From positions 1-64,000 of the forward strand of contig CAJAWH010000056.1 of the NCBI GenBank assembly GCA_903945605.1: a DNA stretch of 64,000 bases, written 5' to 3'. The notes beneath the pieces are model-generated. The model was not told the origin of the DNA. It did not search any database and saw only the letters and a list, made by a program, of their open reading frames with translations. Of the stretch, positions 54,601-63,830 are shown in pieces. How positions within the stretch are numbered: position 1 is the first letter of the stretch; each line of letters opens with the position of its first letter. Origin of the DNA: an uncultured Methylococcaceae bacterium. Its GTDB lineage: Bacteria; Pseudomonadota; Gammaproteobacteria; Methylococcales; Methylomonadaceae. The position numbers and the translations under genes were made by a program.

Positions 54601-55497
54601 CTAATCCAAGTATATCTGGGTCAATCCGCCATATTGGTCTACTCGCCGGTCGCGTAAATATGGCCAAACTTGGCGGACTTGCTGTGTCCTTGTCCGGTCA
54701 AGCTTATACATCAACAATTTTGCCTCGCTGTCATTTGCCACTTCCAAAAACTCGCCTTGGGGGCCGGCGATAAAACTATTGCCCCAAAACAGTATGCCCT
54801 TATCAGTATCGGGCAAAGCATCGGGGGCCGCTTCAAAACCTATCCGATTACAGGCAATAACGGGAATGCCATTGGCGACTGCATGTGCCCGCTGAATGGT
54901 TATCCATGCGTCTAGCTGGCGTTGCCGCTCTTCGGGCGTGTCTTTCATGTCCCAACCAATGGCAGTGGGATAGATTAATAGCTCTGCCCCCGCCAAGGCC
55001 ATCAACCTTGCCGCTTCAGGAAACCACTGGTCCCAACAAACTAAAACACCTAATTTGCCCAACGATGTTTGGATGGGTTTAAAACCCAAATCGCCCGGCG
55101 TAAAATAATATTTTTCTGAAAAACCCGGGTCATCAGGAATGTGCATTTTTCGGTATTTGCCCGCTATGCTGCCATCCTTATCAATAACCACCGCTGTATT
55201 ATGGCAAATGCCCGGGGCGCGCTTTTCAAAAATGGTGGATACGATAACTATGCCGTGCATCTTGGCAACCGCCTGTAAACAGTCGGTGGTTGGCCCGGGG
55301 ATGCTTTGCGCCTGATCAAATTGGCTAGTGTCTTGGGTTTGGCAAAAATATGGCCCCAAATGCAATTCTGGCAGCACCACCAAATCGGCCCCTGCTTTGG
55401 CGGCTCGTTTAATCTGCTCTATGGAGATAGTGAGGTTGGTTTGGCGGTCTTGATTGCAATGCTGTTGCACCGCACTGACCGTAAATGTTGGTTTCAT
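54601..55497 (-). CDS. aguB: N-carbamoylputrescine amidase
   Basis: Nitrilase-superfamily enzyme of 298 residues that makes putrescine from N-carbamoylputrescine. The Glu-Lys-Cys triad is Glu44 (LPELHLGPYF), Lys117 (YRKMHIPDDPGFSEKYYFTP) and Cys154 (VCWDQWFPEAARLMAL). The long PDDPGFSEKYYFTPGD loop is typical of AguB and not of general amidases. The agmatine deiminase partner aguA is not in the window next to it. Confidence 0.92.
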   Translation of the reverse strand: MKPTFTVSAVQQHCNQDRQTNLTISIEQIKRAAKAGADLVVLPELHLGPYFCQTQDTSQFDQAQSIPGPTTDCLQAVAKMHGIVIVSTIFEKRAPGICHNTAVVIDKDGSIAGKYRKMHIPDDPGFSEKYYFTPGDLGFKPIQTSLGKLGVLVCWDQWFPEAARLMALAGAELLIYPTAIGWDMKDTPEERQRQLDAWITIQRAHAVANGIPVIACNRIGFEAAPDALPDTDKGILFWGNSFIAGPQGEFLEVANDSEAKLLMYKLDRTRTQQVRQVWPYLRDRRVDQYGGLTQIYLD

Positions 55498-55781
55498 AGC
55501 TTGACCGTTGTTAGGATTGGCAAGGGACTCGCCTATAGATGATTTTATGGCACGTCCAACTAATCCCGCTATTATTCAGGAAATGAGGGAAATTTCAACA
55601 ACGGTACAATTATGTTTGATGCCGCTTCGCTGGATTAGTTGAAGCACCGCTATATCACTGGTGGCTGGATTGCGTCATTTTTAACCCAACCAATTGCTAA
55701 TGGCATTGCTTATACGGCACAATAACCCGCACTTACATGGCAAAGGAACCTGCCTTTCATCCCAACCACCAGAAAGATGCT
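55498..55781. other. Spacer between aguB and the small periplasmic protein gene
   Basis: 284 bases between divergent genes. It must hold both promoters. I see no repeat, hairpin or short gene that I can defend. Confidence 0.4.
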
Positions 55782-56108
55782 ATGAAACATTTATATCAAT
55801 TCTCCGCCGTTTTATTTGTCTTGGCACTGACTGGCACGCCAGCCTTTGCGTCCACCCTTGATGCCATCGAAACCCAACCCGTTCCCGGAAAAGCACCGGC
55901 CAGCAAGGCAGAAATCCAGCGCGCCCATGAGCTGCATGAAGCACAGGAACATGCCCAAAAATTGCGTGAACTAACCAATCAAATTTTTGCTGAAAAAAAT
56001 GCCGCCAAAAAGAAGCTGTTGTTAGCCCAGCACCGCGCATTGTTGGAGGCGGGCAAAGCGGGCGCAAGCAGCAATCCGTCTAGCCCGGCTGCTGAATCGG
56101 GCGATTAA
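55782..56108 (+). CDS. Small secreted protein of unknown function
   Basis: A 108-residue protein with a clear signal peptide (FSAVLFVLALTGTPAFA, cleaved before STLDAI). A mature part rich in Ala, Glu, Gln and Lys is predicted as one long helix (about 40-90). The C-terminal tail is Ser/Pro-rich. I do not recognise a family. The ATG at 55782 starts the signal peptide; an upstream ATG at 55737 adds 15 residues that would spoil it. It is upstream of the epimerase-like gene on the same strand, 64 bases apart. Confidence 0.7.
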   Translation: MKHLYQFSAVLFVLALTGTPAFASTLDAIETQPVPGKAPASKAEIQRAHELHEAQEHAQKLRELTNQIFAEKNAAKKKLLLAQHRALLEAGKAGASSNPSSPAAESGD

Positions 56109-56172
56109 GGCACGCGATTAACAGAGCAAGCGCATATACATACTTTATCGATAATATTAACAGCATCCTCTT

Positions 56173-56895
56173 ATGAAATTCAACGATACAGGCACACTAA
56201 GCCATTGGCAATTGGACGGCATTAATGTTATTGAGCCACTGCATGACAAAGCAGGGGGGGGCTTGCGTGGCGGCGCGTTTCTTTGTTTGCCCAATTTTGA
56301 GGAACTGTCCCCACCGTTTAGCATCAAGCATGGTGAATATAGGATAACGGCTTGTGGCAGCCAATTGCCCCATAGAAAAATCCTTGCCTCGGCCACCAAA
56401 AGCAATTGGGGGCATATTGATGTCATATCAGATTGGGAAGAAGTGGAAGACCATCAAGGCAAAACCCTAACGGTCAACACTACCCTCCGTGCACTCTCTG
56501 ATGCAGCTTGGGTCAGGCCAGGGTTTCATCCTTATTTTTCTGTCACGGAAGACAGCTTTATTACTATTGGCACGACCCGGTTAGCTGTGGCTTCATTGCC
56601 GCACGATGCCATGCAATGTCACCCAGTCGTTTCATTGGCAGAAACCGCCACATTGTCAACCGCTCTCTACAGTGTCACTGTGGGGTGTAGCGTGTCCCCA
56701 CTCATTGCCAAGCTCTCGCTTGCGTTTGCTGTCTGGAGCGATAAAAAACATCAGTATGTCTGCATCGAGCCGGTTATTGGCCTGCAAGCCGACCTAAATG
56801 GTTTGCCGACCCCATTAACGCTTGCTAATGGCGAGGAACTGGCTATGGTTTTTAAGATTCATGCCAACAAGGCGGATGTCACGAAGCTGTCATGA
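56173..56895 (+). CDS. Aldose 1-epimerase-like protein
   Basis: A 240-residue protein of the galactose-mutarotase-like fold. GGGLRGGAFLCLPNFEELSP resembles the N-terminal sugar-binding region, RPGFHPYFSV (about 116-125) carries the catalytic His of the family, and CIEPVIGLQADLNGL (about 197-211) holds the expected Glu. It may act on hexoses or hexose phosphates. It is shorter than GalM (about 340), so a YeaD-like or uncharacterised group is more likely. Confidence 0.8.
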   Translation: MKFNDTGTLSHWQLDGINVIEPLHDKAGGGLRGGAFLCLPNFEELSPPFSIKHGEYRITACGSQLPHRKILASATKSNWGHIDVISDWEEVEDHQGKTLTVNTTLRALSDAAWVRPGFHPYFSVTEDSFITIGTTRLAVASLPHDAMQCHPVVSLAETATLSTALYSVTVGCSVSPLIAKLSLAFAVWSDKKHQYVCIEPVIGLQADLNGLPTPLTLANGEELAMVFKIHANKADVTKLS

Positions 56896-57406
56896 CCGTC
56901 AAGGCAAAAACTTGCATCTGCGCTTTTTAATGGGCATTTATGCGATCGGACTGCAAGGCACATAGGTCGGGTAATGCTGAAATTTCTGGAATAGCGGGCA
57001 TTTGACCGAACCATAGGAGCAAAAAATGCGGCACGACAATCAATGGTTTGAGGGTAAGCATAGTGCTGCAGGACTTGCACCGTGGGTTGCACTCCGGAGA
57101 AGCAAAAGCCATAACCCTTAAAGAAACTGGTTATTATTCGGGAACGCATCGGACGCATGTTTGTCATGGAGACGGCTTTGTCCAATCTGGCCGATAGCCG
57201 AGACAGTAAAGCCGATTGTGCACCTTGTCCTATCATTGCCACGCTATTGGGGGACACCAGAAACCTCGTAATGGTGGCATAAAGTCACTGCGGTCAGCAG
57301 GATTCTTGTGGAACAATCCAACCATTGCCATTGTCAGCAAACTTTAACCCGCCACAGGCAACAAAAATGGTAACCTTAGAAGGTTAAATTTTCTTGAGGA
57401 ATTGCT
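56896..57406. other. Gene-poor stretch with a regulator scrap
   Basis: About 510 bases before the Pat-type gene. It contains a MerR-like C-terminal fragment (57139-57282). The 5' part shows no continuous frame. A ribosome site GAGGAATTGCT precedes the ATG at 57407. Confidence 0.45.
57139..57282 (+). pseudogene. Possible C-terminal fragment of a MerR-family regulator
   Basis: In one frame the DNA reads RERIGRMFVMETALSNLADS and, a little later, CAPCPIIATLL before TAA at 57280-57282. The spaced Cys-Pro-Ile and the preceding helix resemble the dimerisation helix and metal loop of MerR-type regulators. The DNA-binding part is not in an open frame upstream. The match is short, so this is tentative. 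Confidence 0.35.
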
Positions 57407-60082
57407 ATGGGCCCGCATTATTTAAGCCGTTTTTTTACCCCCCGTTCTGTTGCTATTGTAGGGGCTTCCGAGCGCGTGGAAAGTGTCGGCTATCGGTTGC
57501 TGCTAAACATGCAGGAAGCGGGCTTTGCCGGTGCGCTGTATCCGGTCAATAACAAGCGCGAACAATTGCTGGGCTTAAAGGCTTACCCCGATTTGCTGTC
57601 CATAGCGGAAGATGTGGACTTGGTGGTGATTGCCACTCCAGCCCCGACCGTGCCGGATGTGATGCGACAATGTGGCGAAAAGGGGGTTAATTCGGTGATT
57701 ATCATCACTGCCGGATTTGGCGAGCTGGGCGAAGCGGGCAAGCGCCTGCAGCAAGAAATTTTAGATATTGCCCATTTGTACGGCATCCGTATGATTGGCC
57801 CCAATTGCCTGGGGGTAGCCCGCCCTGATGGCCTGCTGAACGCCACGTTTGGCGATGGGGTGGTTAAAGACGGCACATTGGCATTGTTGTCGCAATCGGG
57901 TGCCGTTTGTACGGCGATTTTGGATTGGGCGAAAGCACAAGATATTGGCTTTTCTACTGTGGTGTCGATGGGCGGTGCAGCGGATATTGATTTTGGCGAG
58001 GTGCTGGATTATCTGGCGACAGATAGCCACACCACGGGCATTTTAATGTATGTGGAGGGTATCCGTGATGCCCGCCGTTTTTTAAGTGGCCTGAAAGCGG
58101 CGGCACGGTTAAAGCCAGTGATTTTAATCAAGTCCGGTCGGCATGAAGCGGGCTGCAAGGCTGCCATGTCGCATACCGGGGCTATGGTGGGCGGCGACAA
58201 CGTTTTTAATGCGGCTATTGAACGGGCCGGTGTGGTGCGGGCCTATAGCATTGATGAATTGTTTGCGGCGGCACGGGTGCTGGCGAATAACGTCGTGGTT
58301 AAAGATGACCGCTTGGCAATTATCACAAATGCCGGTGGCCCCGGAGTAATGAGCACAGACCGTGCGGAAGATGTCGGAATAACCATGGCTACCTTAAGCG
58401 AGGCCAGTTTGGCTGCTTTGGATGCGGTGTTGCCCCCCCATTGGTCACATGCCAATCCTATTGATATTTTGGGTGATGCCACGTCTGAACGTTATCAACA
58501 AGCCTTGGCAGTGTGTCTGGATGACGGGCAAATTGATGGGGTGCTGGTGATTCTGACACCGCAAGCAATGACCAACCCCAGCCAAGTGGCACAATGCCTT
58601 ATTGATGGCGCCAAAACCAGCAACAAACCGGTGCTGGCGGCTTGGACGGGCGGAGCTAAAGTCCAGGCGGGGCGGGATTTGTTTGCGGACAGCAACATCG
58701 CGCATTTCAATACGCCGGAAACGGCGGTTGACGCGTTTGCTTTTTTGGCCCGCTATACCCGTAACCAAATCTTGCTTAAACAAATCCCCTCCCCTGATGG
58801 TACACCCACAACACACGATGTGGAGGGTGCGCGGCTGATCATCGGCCGAGTGTTGTCGGAAGGCCGCGAGATATTGACGGCACAGGAAGCGAAGGCTGTG
58901 CTGGCTGCTTTCCATATTCCGGTAAACCTGACCGTGCCGGTTTTTTCTGGCAAAGATGCCATGATCGCCGCTGAAACGTTGGGCTTTCCAGTGGTGCTAA
59001 AAATTAATATGTCGGCCTTTAGCCATAAATCTGATATTGGCGGTGTGCGCCTTAATATCCAGAGTGTGCAGGAGGTTTCGCAGCACTTTAGCGAAATGGA
59101 GGCGGCAATCAAGCAAAAATACCCTGATATCGACACCGTCGGCATGACCGTGGAGGCTATGTTCAAATCGTCAAATGCCCGTGAATTGATGGTGGGCGTG
59201 GTCAGGGACCCTGTATTTGGCCCTGCCATCAGTGTCGGCCTAGGCGGTACGTTGGTGGAAATTTTGCAAGATAACGCCATTGCCATCCCGCCACTCAATA
59301 CCTATATGGCGGAGCAAATGCTCGCCAAAACCAAGGCGGCAAAATATCTGAAGGCTTTCCGGCAGATGCCTGCAGCTAACCGGCAGGCAGTGATTGATGT
59401 GTTGCTGAACGTGTCCGCAATGGTGAGCGAGTTACCGGAAATTTTGGAGCTGGACATTAACCCGCTGATGGTTGATGAGCAGGGGGCGATTGCTGTGGAT
59501 GCGCGTATTAAAGCCCACAAACCGCACCAGCTAAGCCGTTATGCGCACATGGCCATCCACCCCTATCCGCACGAGCTGGCGCAACAGCAGCAATTGGTCA
59601 ACGGCGCCAATATCACGCTGCGCCCCATACGCCCAGAAGATGCCGAGATGGAAAGCCGGTTCGTCGCTCGCCTTTCGGAGCGCAGCAAGTATTTCCGCTT
59701 CCGTCAATCTTTGCACACCTTAACACCCGATATGTTGGTGCGTTTCACGCAAATCGACTATGACCGGGAAATGGCATTTGTGGCGGTCACCGAAGAAGCT
59801 TCTTTGCCCAAGGAGCTAGGCGTAGGACGTTATATTATTAATCCAGATGGTCGCTCAGCGGAATTTGCCTTGGTGGTGGCGGATGATTGCCAATGCTTAG
59901 GTATTGGTTCCCGGTTGCTGGTCATTTTAATGGCCACTGCCAAAGCCAAAGGGGTTGCACTGTTTGAGGCGGAAGTGCTGGCGGGCAATACCGGCATGTT
60001 GGCACTGCTGGCCAAACTGGGGTTCACTATTGAGCAACCCGGCAACGGCAACGCGCCGATGCGGGTTTATAAACCTTTATAA
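57407..60082 (+). CDS. pat: Acyl-CoA synthetase (NDP-forming)/GNAT acetyltransferase, Pat-type protein lysine acetyltransferase
   Basis: An 891-residue fusion. The N-terminal CoA-binding domain (SVAIVGASERVESVGYRLL near 15-33, then MIGPNCLGVARPDG), a CoA-ligase domain with His256 in MSHTGAMVGG, and an ATP-grasp domain (about 480-700, FPVVLKINMSAFSHKSDIGG) are followed by a C-terminal GNAT domain (about 735-890, ITLRPIRPEDAEMESRF; LGIGSRLL as the acetyl-CoA loop). In enteric Pat this layout acetylates lysines of acetyl-CoA synthetase and other enzymes, and the synthetase half is regarded as sensory. It is monocistronic. Confidence 0.9.
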   Translation: MGPHYLSRFFTPRSVAIVGASERVESVGYRLLLNMQEAGFAGALYPVNNKREQLLGLKAYPDLLSIAEDVDLVVIATPAPTVPDVMRQCGEKGVNSVIIITAGFGELGEAGKRLQQEILDIAHLYGIRMIGPNCLGVARPDGLLNATFGDGVVKDGTLALLSQSGAVCTAILDWAKAQDIGFSTVVSMGGAADIDFGEVLDYLATDSHTTGILMYVEGIRDARRFLSGLKAAARLKPVILIKSGRHEAGCKAAMSHTGAMVGGDNVFNAAIERAGVVRAYSIDELFAAARVLANNVVVKDDRLAIITNAGGPGVMSTDRAEDVGITMATLSEASLAALDAVLPPHWSHANPIDILGDATSERYQQALAVCLDDGQIDGVLVILTPQAMTNPSQVAQCLIDGAKTSNKPVLAAWTGGAKVQAGRDLFADSNIAHFNTPETAVDAFAFLARYTRNQILLKQIPSPDGTPTTHDVEGARLIIGRVLSEGREILTAQEAKAVLAAFHIPVNLTVPVFSGKDAMIAAETLGFPVVLKINMSAFSHKSDIGGVRLNIQSVQEVSQHFSEMEAAIKQKYPDIDTVGMTVEAMFKSSNARELMVGVVRDPVFGPAISVGLGGTLVEILQDNAIAIPPLNTYMAEQMLAKTKAAKYLKAFRQMPAANRQAVIDVLLNVSAMVSELPEILELDINPLMVDEQGAIAVDARIKAHKPHQLSRYAHMAIHPYPHELAQQQQLVNGANITLRPIRPEDAEMESRFVARLSERSKYFRFRQSLHTLTPDMLVRFTQIDYDREMAFVAVTEEASLPKELGVGRYIINPDGRSAEFALVVADDCQCLGIGSRLLVILMATAKAKGVALFEAEVLAGNTGMLALLAKLGFTIEQPGNGNAPMRVYKPL

Positions 60083-60224
60083 TCAATATATAACATCTAA
60101 AACTGGAGATTTCCGACACTGCTTTAAACCAGTGATATGGGTAAAAAACAAGCCGTAAAACCGATATTGCATTAAACTGGGTTTTTTCGCCATTTTGTAA
60201 CAAAGCTATTAGCCGACTCAAGAA

Positions 60225-61733
60225 ATGATCCTGTTCACTAAAATGCACGGCCTAGGCAATGATTTTATGGTCATTGATGCCATCAACCAAGAAATTGCGT
60301 TAAGCACGGAACATATCCGCCAACTTTCTGACCGCCATTTTGGTGTGGGGTTTGACCAGCTGCTGTTAGTTGAACCGCCACAGAGCCCCAATGCCGATTT
60401 TAAATACCGTATCTTTAACGCCGACGGCAGTGAAGTGGGGCAATGCGGCAATGGTGCCCGCTGTTTTGCCCGCTTTGTACGCGATAAGCAATTAAGCCTT
60501 AAAGACCAGATATGTGTTGACACCCATTCGGGGCAACTGACGCTGAGCTTTGAACCTGATGGTATGGTCACGGTCAATATGGGGGTGCCACGCCATGCAC
60601 CGTCGGAGATACCTTTGCTTGCCGAACAGGAGTCACGTTTTTATACGGTTACTATCAATGGTCAGGAACGGGCATTTGGGGCTGTTTCTATGGGTAACCC
60701 GCACGCGGTTATCCAAGTGCATGACATCAAAAATGCACCAGTGGAAATGTTGGGCAAAGCTTTAGAAAGCGATGCCCTTTTCCCCGAACGGGCCAATATT
60801 GGTTTTATGCAAATTATTGACCGATCTCATATTAAATTGCGTGTTTATGAACGTGGCGCAGCTGAAACATTGGCCTGTGGCAGCGGCGCGTGTGCCGCCA
60901 TGGTGATCGGTTTTGAACAAAATCTACTGGACAACCAAGTACAGGTTGAATTGCCCGGCGGTATATTGCAGATAGCGTGGGCGGGGCGGGGTCATCCAGT
61001 ATTGATGACCGGCCCTGCCGAATCAGTTTTTGAGGGGCGGATTGCCCTTGCGGGTGAATCCTTGTCCAGTACAGAGCTGTCTTCTGACGAGGTGGGAAAT
61101 TATTTATTGCAGCATCCTGAATTTTTCAATGACCACCTGAATTTATTAGAAAAACTGAGTATCCCCCATCCTAGTGGCAATGCTGTGTCGCTGATCGCCA
61201 AGCAATTGGAGATTTTCCGAAGCCGGCATCGTGAACTGGAAAATCAGCTAGGAATGCTGATTGATATTGCCAAAGACAATGACGCCTCGTTTAACCGGAT
61301 GCATAAATTGACACTGGCTTTGTTGAACGCCGAGACTTTGGAGCAAGCTATCCACCATCTGGAAATTGTCTTGTCCGACTATTTTTTGACCGATTTTGTG
61401 GCGATCCGCATTATCCGGGCCGAACCGGTCGGTCACTTACCAGGGCTGTTTATTACGCCAGGTAGCGATAAGCTTAAGCCTTTTTTGGTGGAACTGTCCG
61501 GCAACCAGCCCAGTTGTGGCATGCCAACCCCTGAACAGGCACGGGAATTGTTTGGCGATGCCGCGTTACACGTCAGGTCTTGCGCGATTGTGCCCATGGT
61601 TTTCACTGAGTTTGAAGGCATTTTAGGGATTGGCAGCCGCGAAAAAGACCGCTTCCATCAGAGTATGGGGCATTTGTTTTTGACCCAAATGGGCGAAATT
61701 ATCGCCACCCGATTGGTCACGTTATTGAAATAA
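60225..61733 (+). CDS. dapF: Fusion of diaminopimelate epimerase (DapF) and DUF484 protein
   Basis: A 502-residue protein. Residues 1 to about 276 are a full DapF, which makes meso-diaminopimelate for lysine and peptidoglycan. Cys74 (GQCGNGARC) and Cys218 ([12 protein letters not shown]) are the two active-site thiols. From about 284 ([20 protein letters not shown]) to the end is a full-length DUF484 domain of GAF-like fold with an N-terminal helical part. In many gammaproteobacteria dapF, DUF484 and xerC are three neighbouring genes; here the first two are one open frame with no internal stop. xerC follows after 3 bases. Confidence 0.93.
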   Translation: MILFTKMHGLGNDFMVIDAINQEIALSTEHIRQLSDRHFGVGFDQLLLVEPPQSPNADFKYRIFNADGSEVGQCGNGARCFARFVRDKQLSLKDQICVDTHSGQLTLSFEPDGMVTVNMGVPRHAPSEIPLLAEQESRFYTVTINGQERAFGAVSMGNPHAVIQVHDIKNAPVEMLGKALESDALFPERANIGFMQIIDRSHIKLRVYERGAAETLACGSGACAAMVIGFEQNLLDNQVQVELPGGILQIAWAGRGHPVLMTGPAESVFEGRIALAGESLSSTELSSDEVGNYLLQHPEFFNDHLNLLEKLSIPHPSGNAVSLIAKQLEIFRSRHRELENQLGMLIDIAKDNDASFNRMHKLTLALLNAETLEQAIHHLEIVLSDYFLTDFVAIRIIRAEPVGHLPGLFITPGSDKLKPFLVELSGNQPSCGMPTPEQARELFGDAALHVRSCAIVPMVFTEFEGILGIGSREKDRFHQSMGHLFLTQMGEIIATRLVTLLK

Positions 61734-61736
61734 CCC

Positions 61737-62639
61737 ATGTCACCGGATGCCGAAGCCCAACTGCTTGAATATTTGCAGCAACTTAACGAGATCAGGCGCG
61801 TATCGCCTCATACTTTAAGCAGTTATCGGCGCGACCTGAAGCAATTGGGCGGTTATTGCCAGCAAAAAGCCATTACTGATTGGAGCGGATTACAGGCTTA
61901 TGACATCCGTACCCATATCGCCGCACGGCACAGGAGCGGGTTGGGCAGCAAAAGCCTGCAACGGGAATTATCCGCTATCCGCAGTTTTTTTAACTACCTA
62001 TTAAAAAATCGCCTTGTAGACAATAATCCAGCGCAACAGGTTAAAGCCCCGAAACAGGCAAGAAAATTGCCTAATACATTGGATGTTGACCAAGTGAACG
62101 GTTTGCTGGACGGAGACTGTAATGGGATGTTGGCTATCCGCGATTTGGCCATGTTTGAGTTGTTTTATTCTTGCGGCTTGCGTCTTAGTGAATTATCGGG
62201 GCTCAATTTGCCGGACATTGATGTGCGTGACCGCTCGTTAATGGTCGTCAGTGGCAAAGGCGGCAAATCGCGGCTTTTGCCGATTGGCGGCAAGGCCATC
62301 AGCGCCCTCGAAAAATGGTTGCCATATCGGTTGCAAATGGCCCAACCGCTGGTGACTGCGCTGTTTGTTTCCAATCGGGGGCAGCGGCTTGGGCAGCGCA
62401 GCATCCAACTCCGGCTCGACCTATGGTGCAAAACCCATGGTATTGATGCACACGTCCATCCACACATGCTCAGACATTCATTTGCCAGCCACCTATTGGA
62501 ATCTAGCCAAGATTTACGGGCCGTACAGGAGTTGCTGGGGCATAGCAATATCAGTACCACGCAAATTTACACCCATTTGGATTTTACTCATCTGGCAACG
62601 GTTTATGACCAAGCCCACCCTAGGGCCAGAAAAAAATGA
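61737..62639 (+). CDS. xerC: Site-specific tyrosine recombinase XerC
   Basis: Partner of XerD at dif, 300 residues. The catalytic set is Arg149 (SCGLRLSEL), Lys174 (VSGKGGKSR), His243 and Arg246 (HMLRHSFASH), His269 (LLGHSNI) and Tyr278 (TQIYTH). The position immediately after dapF-DUF484 identifies it as XerC and not a phage integrase. The second recombinase, XerD, is at 3235-4122. Confidence 0.95.
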   Translation: MSPDAEAQLLEYLQQLNEIRRVSPHTLSSYRRDLKQLGGYCQQKAITDWSGLQAYDIRTHIAARHRSGLGSKSLQRELSAIRSFFNYLLKNRLVDNNPAQQVKAPKQARKLPNTLDVDQVNGLLDGDCNGMLAIRDLAMFELFYSCGLRLSELSGLNLPDIDVRDRSLMVVSGKGGKSRLLPIGGKAISALEKWLPYRLQMAQPLVTALFVSNRGQRLGQRSIQLRLDLWCKTHGIDAHVHPHMLRHSFASHLLESSQDLRAVQELLGHSNISTTQIYTHLDFTHLATVYDQAHPRARKK

Positions 62640-62795
62640 CTGCACAGATGGATGCCGAGATAATGATAGGTGACAAAACTTGTGCTGAGGCTATGCTCAA
62701 TAGCGGAAAAAAATCATAAAACCTGCTACTATGTCCAATATTTTAAGACAATGGCATAACCGGTTTTTTCGCAAACACTTCAAAGGATACTAGAA
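62640..62795. promoter_or_regulatory. Promoter spacer before the DUF2333 gene
   Basis: 156 bases with no gene. AATAGCGG-AAAAAAATCATAAAA followed by TACTATGTC is a plausible but unproven promoter area. CAAAGGA precedes the DUF2333 start by 10 bases. Confidence 0.35.
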
Positions 62796-63821
62796 ATGGC
62801 GGCAAACGAATTCCTGGACGAAGAAAAACCAAGAGGTATCCTGTGGATATTTGGTGTTTTCCTTGGCGTTGTAATGACTGTCCTGATTATTCTAGGTGCT
62901 TGGTGGGGCAGCGAGCCGGGTCAGTTTAACATTATTGACGAAGCACAGATACGGGCCAAAGAGACCCATTCTTCGGACAATATTCCGGTCGGTTATGTGT
63001 ATACCAATACCTTGGCACATATTGCCGAAACCTTGCTTTACAAACCTGGCGGTTATATCACCAATGACGTTGGCCCTCCAGGGGTGTTCCTTGATAACGT
63101 GCCCAATTGGGAATACGGGGCTTTGGTGATGTTGCGCGATGCCACTTCCGCCCTCAGAAACCATTTTGCCCGCGACCAGTCCCAGTCGGCGGAAGACCCA
63201 GATTTGGCGATTGCCGAGCCTTATTTCTATTTTGAGAACGATTCGTGGGCCTTACCTTCAACTGAAGCGGAGTACGAAAAAGGCATTGAAGCTTTGCACA
63301 AGTATATGGAACGCCTGCAACATTTCGGTGGCGATGTGAAACGCGCGCAGTTTTATTCTAGGGCGGACAACTTGTGGCAATACACCGAGGTGGTCATCAA
63401 ACGCTTAGGGGGCTTGTCCACCCGCCTTGCCGCCAACAGCTCCGGCTCAAACTTGGGGCCGGGCCTTACCGATGTGGAACGTGAGCAGGCTGAAAAACAA
63501 GGCACGCCATTGCCTAAGGTGTCATGGTTGGAAGTGGATGATGTGTTCTACGAGGCCCGCGGCGCCAGCTGGGCTTTGCTGCATATCCTACGGGCCATTA
63601 AATATGACTTTGAAGACATCCTGCTCGACAAACGTGCCATGCGTACCGTGGACATTATGATTAAGGCAATGGAAAACGCGCTGCAGCCGATCACGTGCCC
63701 GATGATCTTAAATGGTGATGGTTACGGCATTTTCGCCAACTATTCGCTGACCATGGCCAATTACATCGCCCGTGCCAACGCCGCTGCGCTGGACTTGCGC
63801 GACATTATGAACAGAGGTTAG
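62796..63821 (+). CDS. DUF2333 family membrane protein
   Basis: A 341-residue protein of family DUF2333, which is restricted to proteobacteria and has no assigned function. One N-terminal membrane segment (about 17-38, WIFGVFLGVVMTVLIILGAW) anchors a large periplasmic domain. VGYVYTNTLAHIAETLLYKPGGYITND (quoted in part: GYVYTNTLAHIAETLLYKPG) is the conserved start of that domain. It is followed 9 bases later by a DUF4389 gene, a pair that suggests one transcript. Confidence 0.88.
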   Translation: MAANEFLDEEKPRGILWIFGVFLGVVMTVLIILGAWWGSEPGQFNIIDEAQIRAKETHSSDNIPVGYVYTNTLAHIAETLLYKPGGYITNDVGPPGVFLDNVPNWEYGALVMLRDATSALRNHFARDQSQSAEDPDLAIAEPYFYFENDSWALPSTEAEYEKGIEALHKYMERLQHFGGDVKRAQFYSRADNLWQYTEVVIKRLGGLSTRLAANSSGSNLGPGLTDVEREQAEKQGTPLPKVSWLEVDDVFYEARGASWALLHILRAIKYDFEDILLDKRAMRTVDIMIKAMENALQPITCPMILNGDGYGIFANYSLTMANYIARANAAALDLRDIMNRG

Positions 63822-63830
63822 ATTTTTCTG

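Noticed and set aside
56859-57257. 132-residue minus-strand frame downstream of the epimerase-like gene
   Set aside because: It overlaps the epimerase-like gene and the MerR-like fragment on the other strand; composition looks like a shadow frame.
61737-62639. XerC as a phage or island integrase
   Set aside because: Its length, motifs and place after dapF-DUF484 are those of housekeeping XerC.
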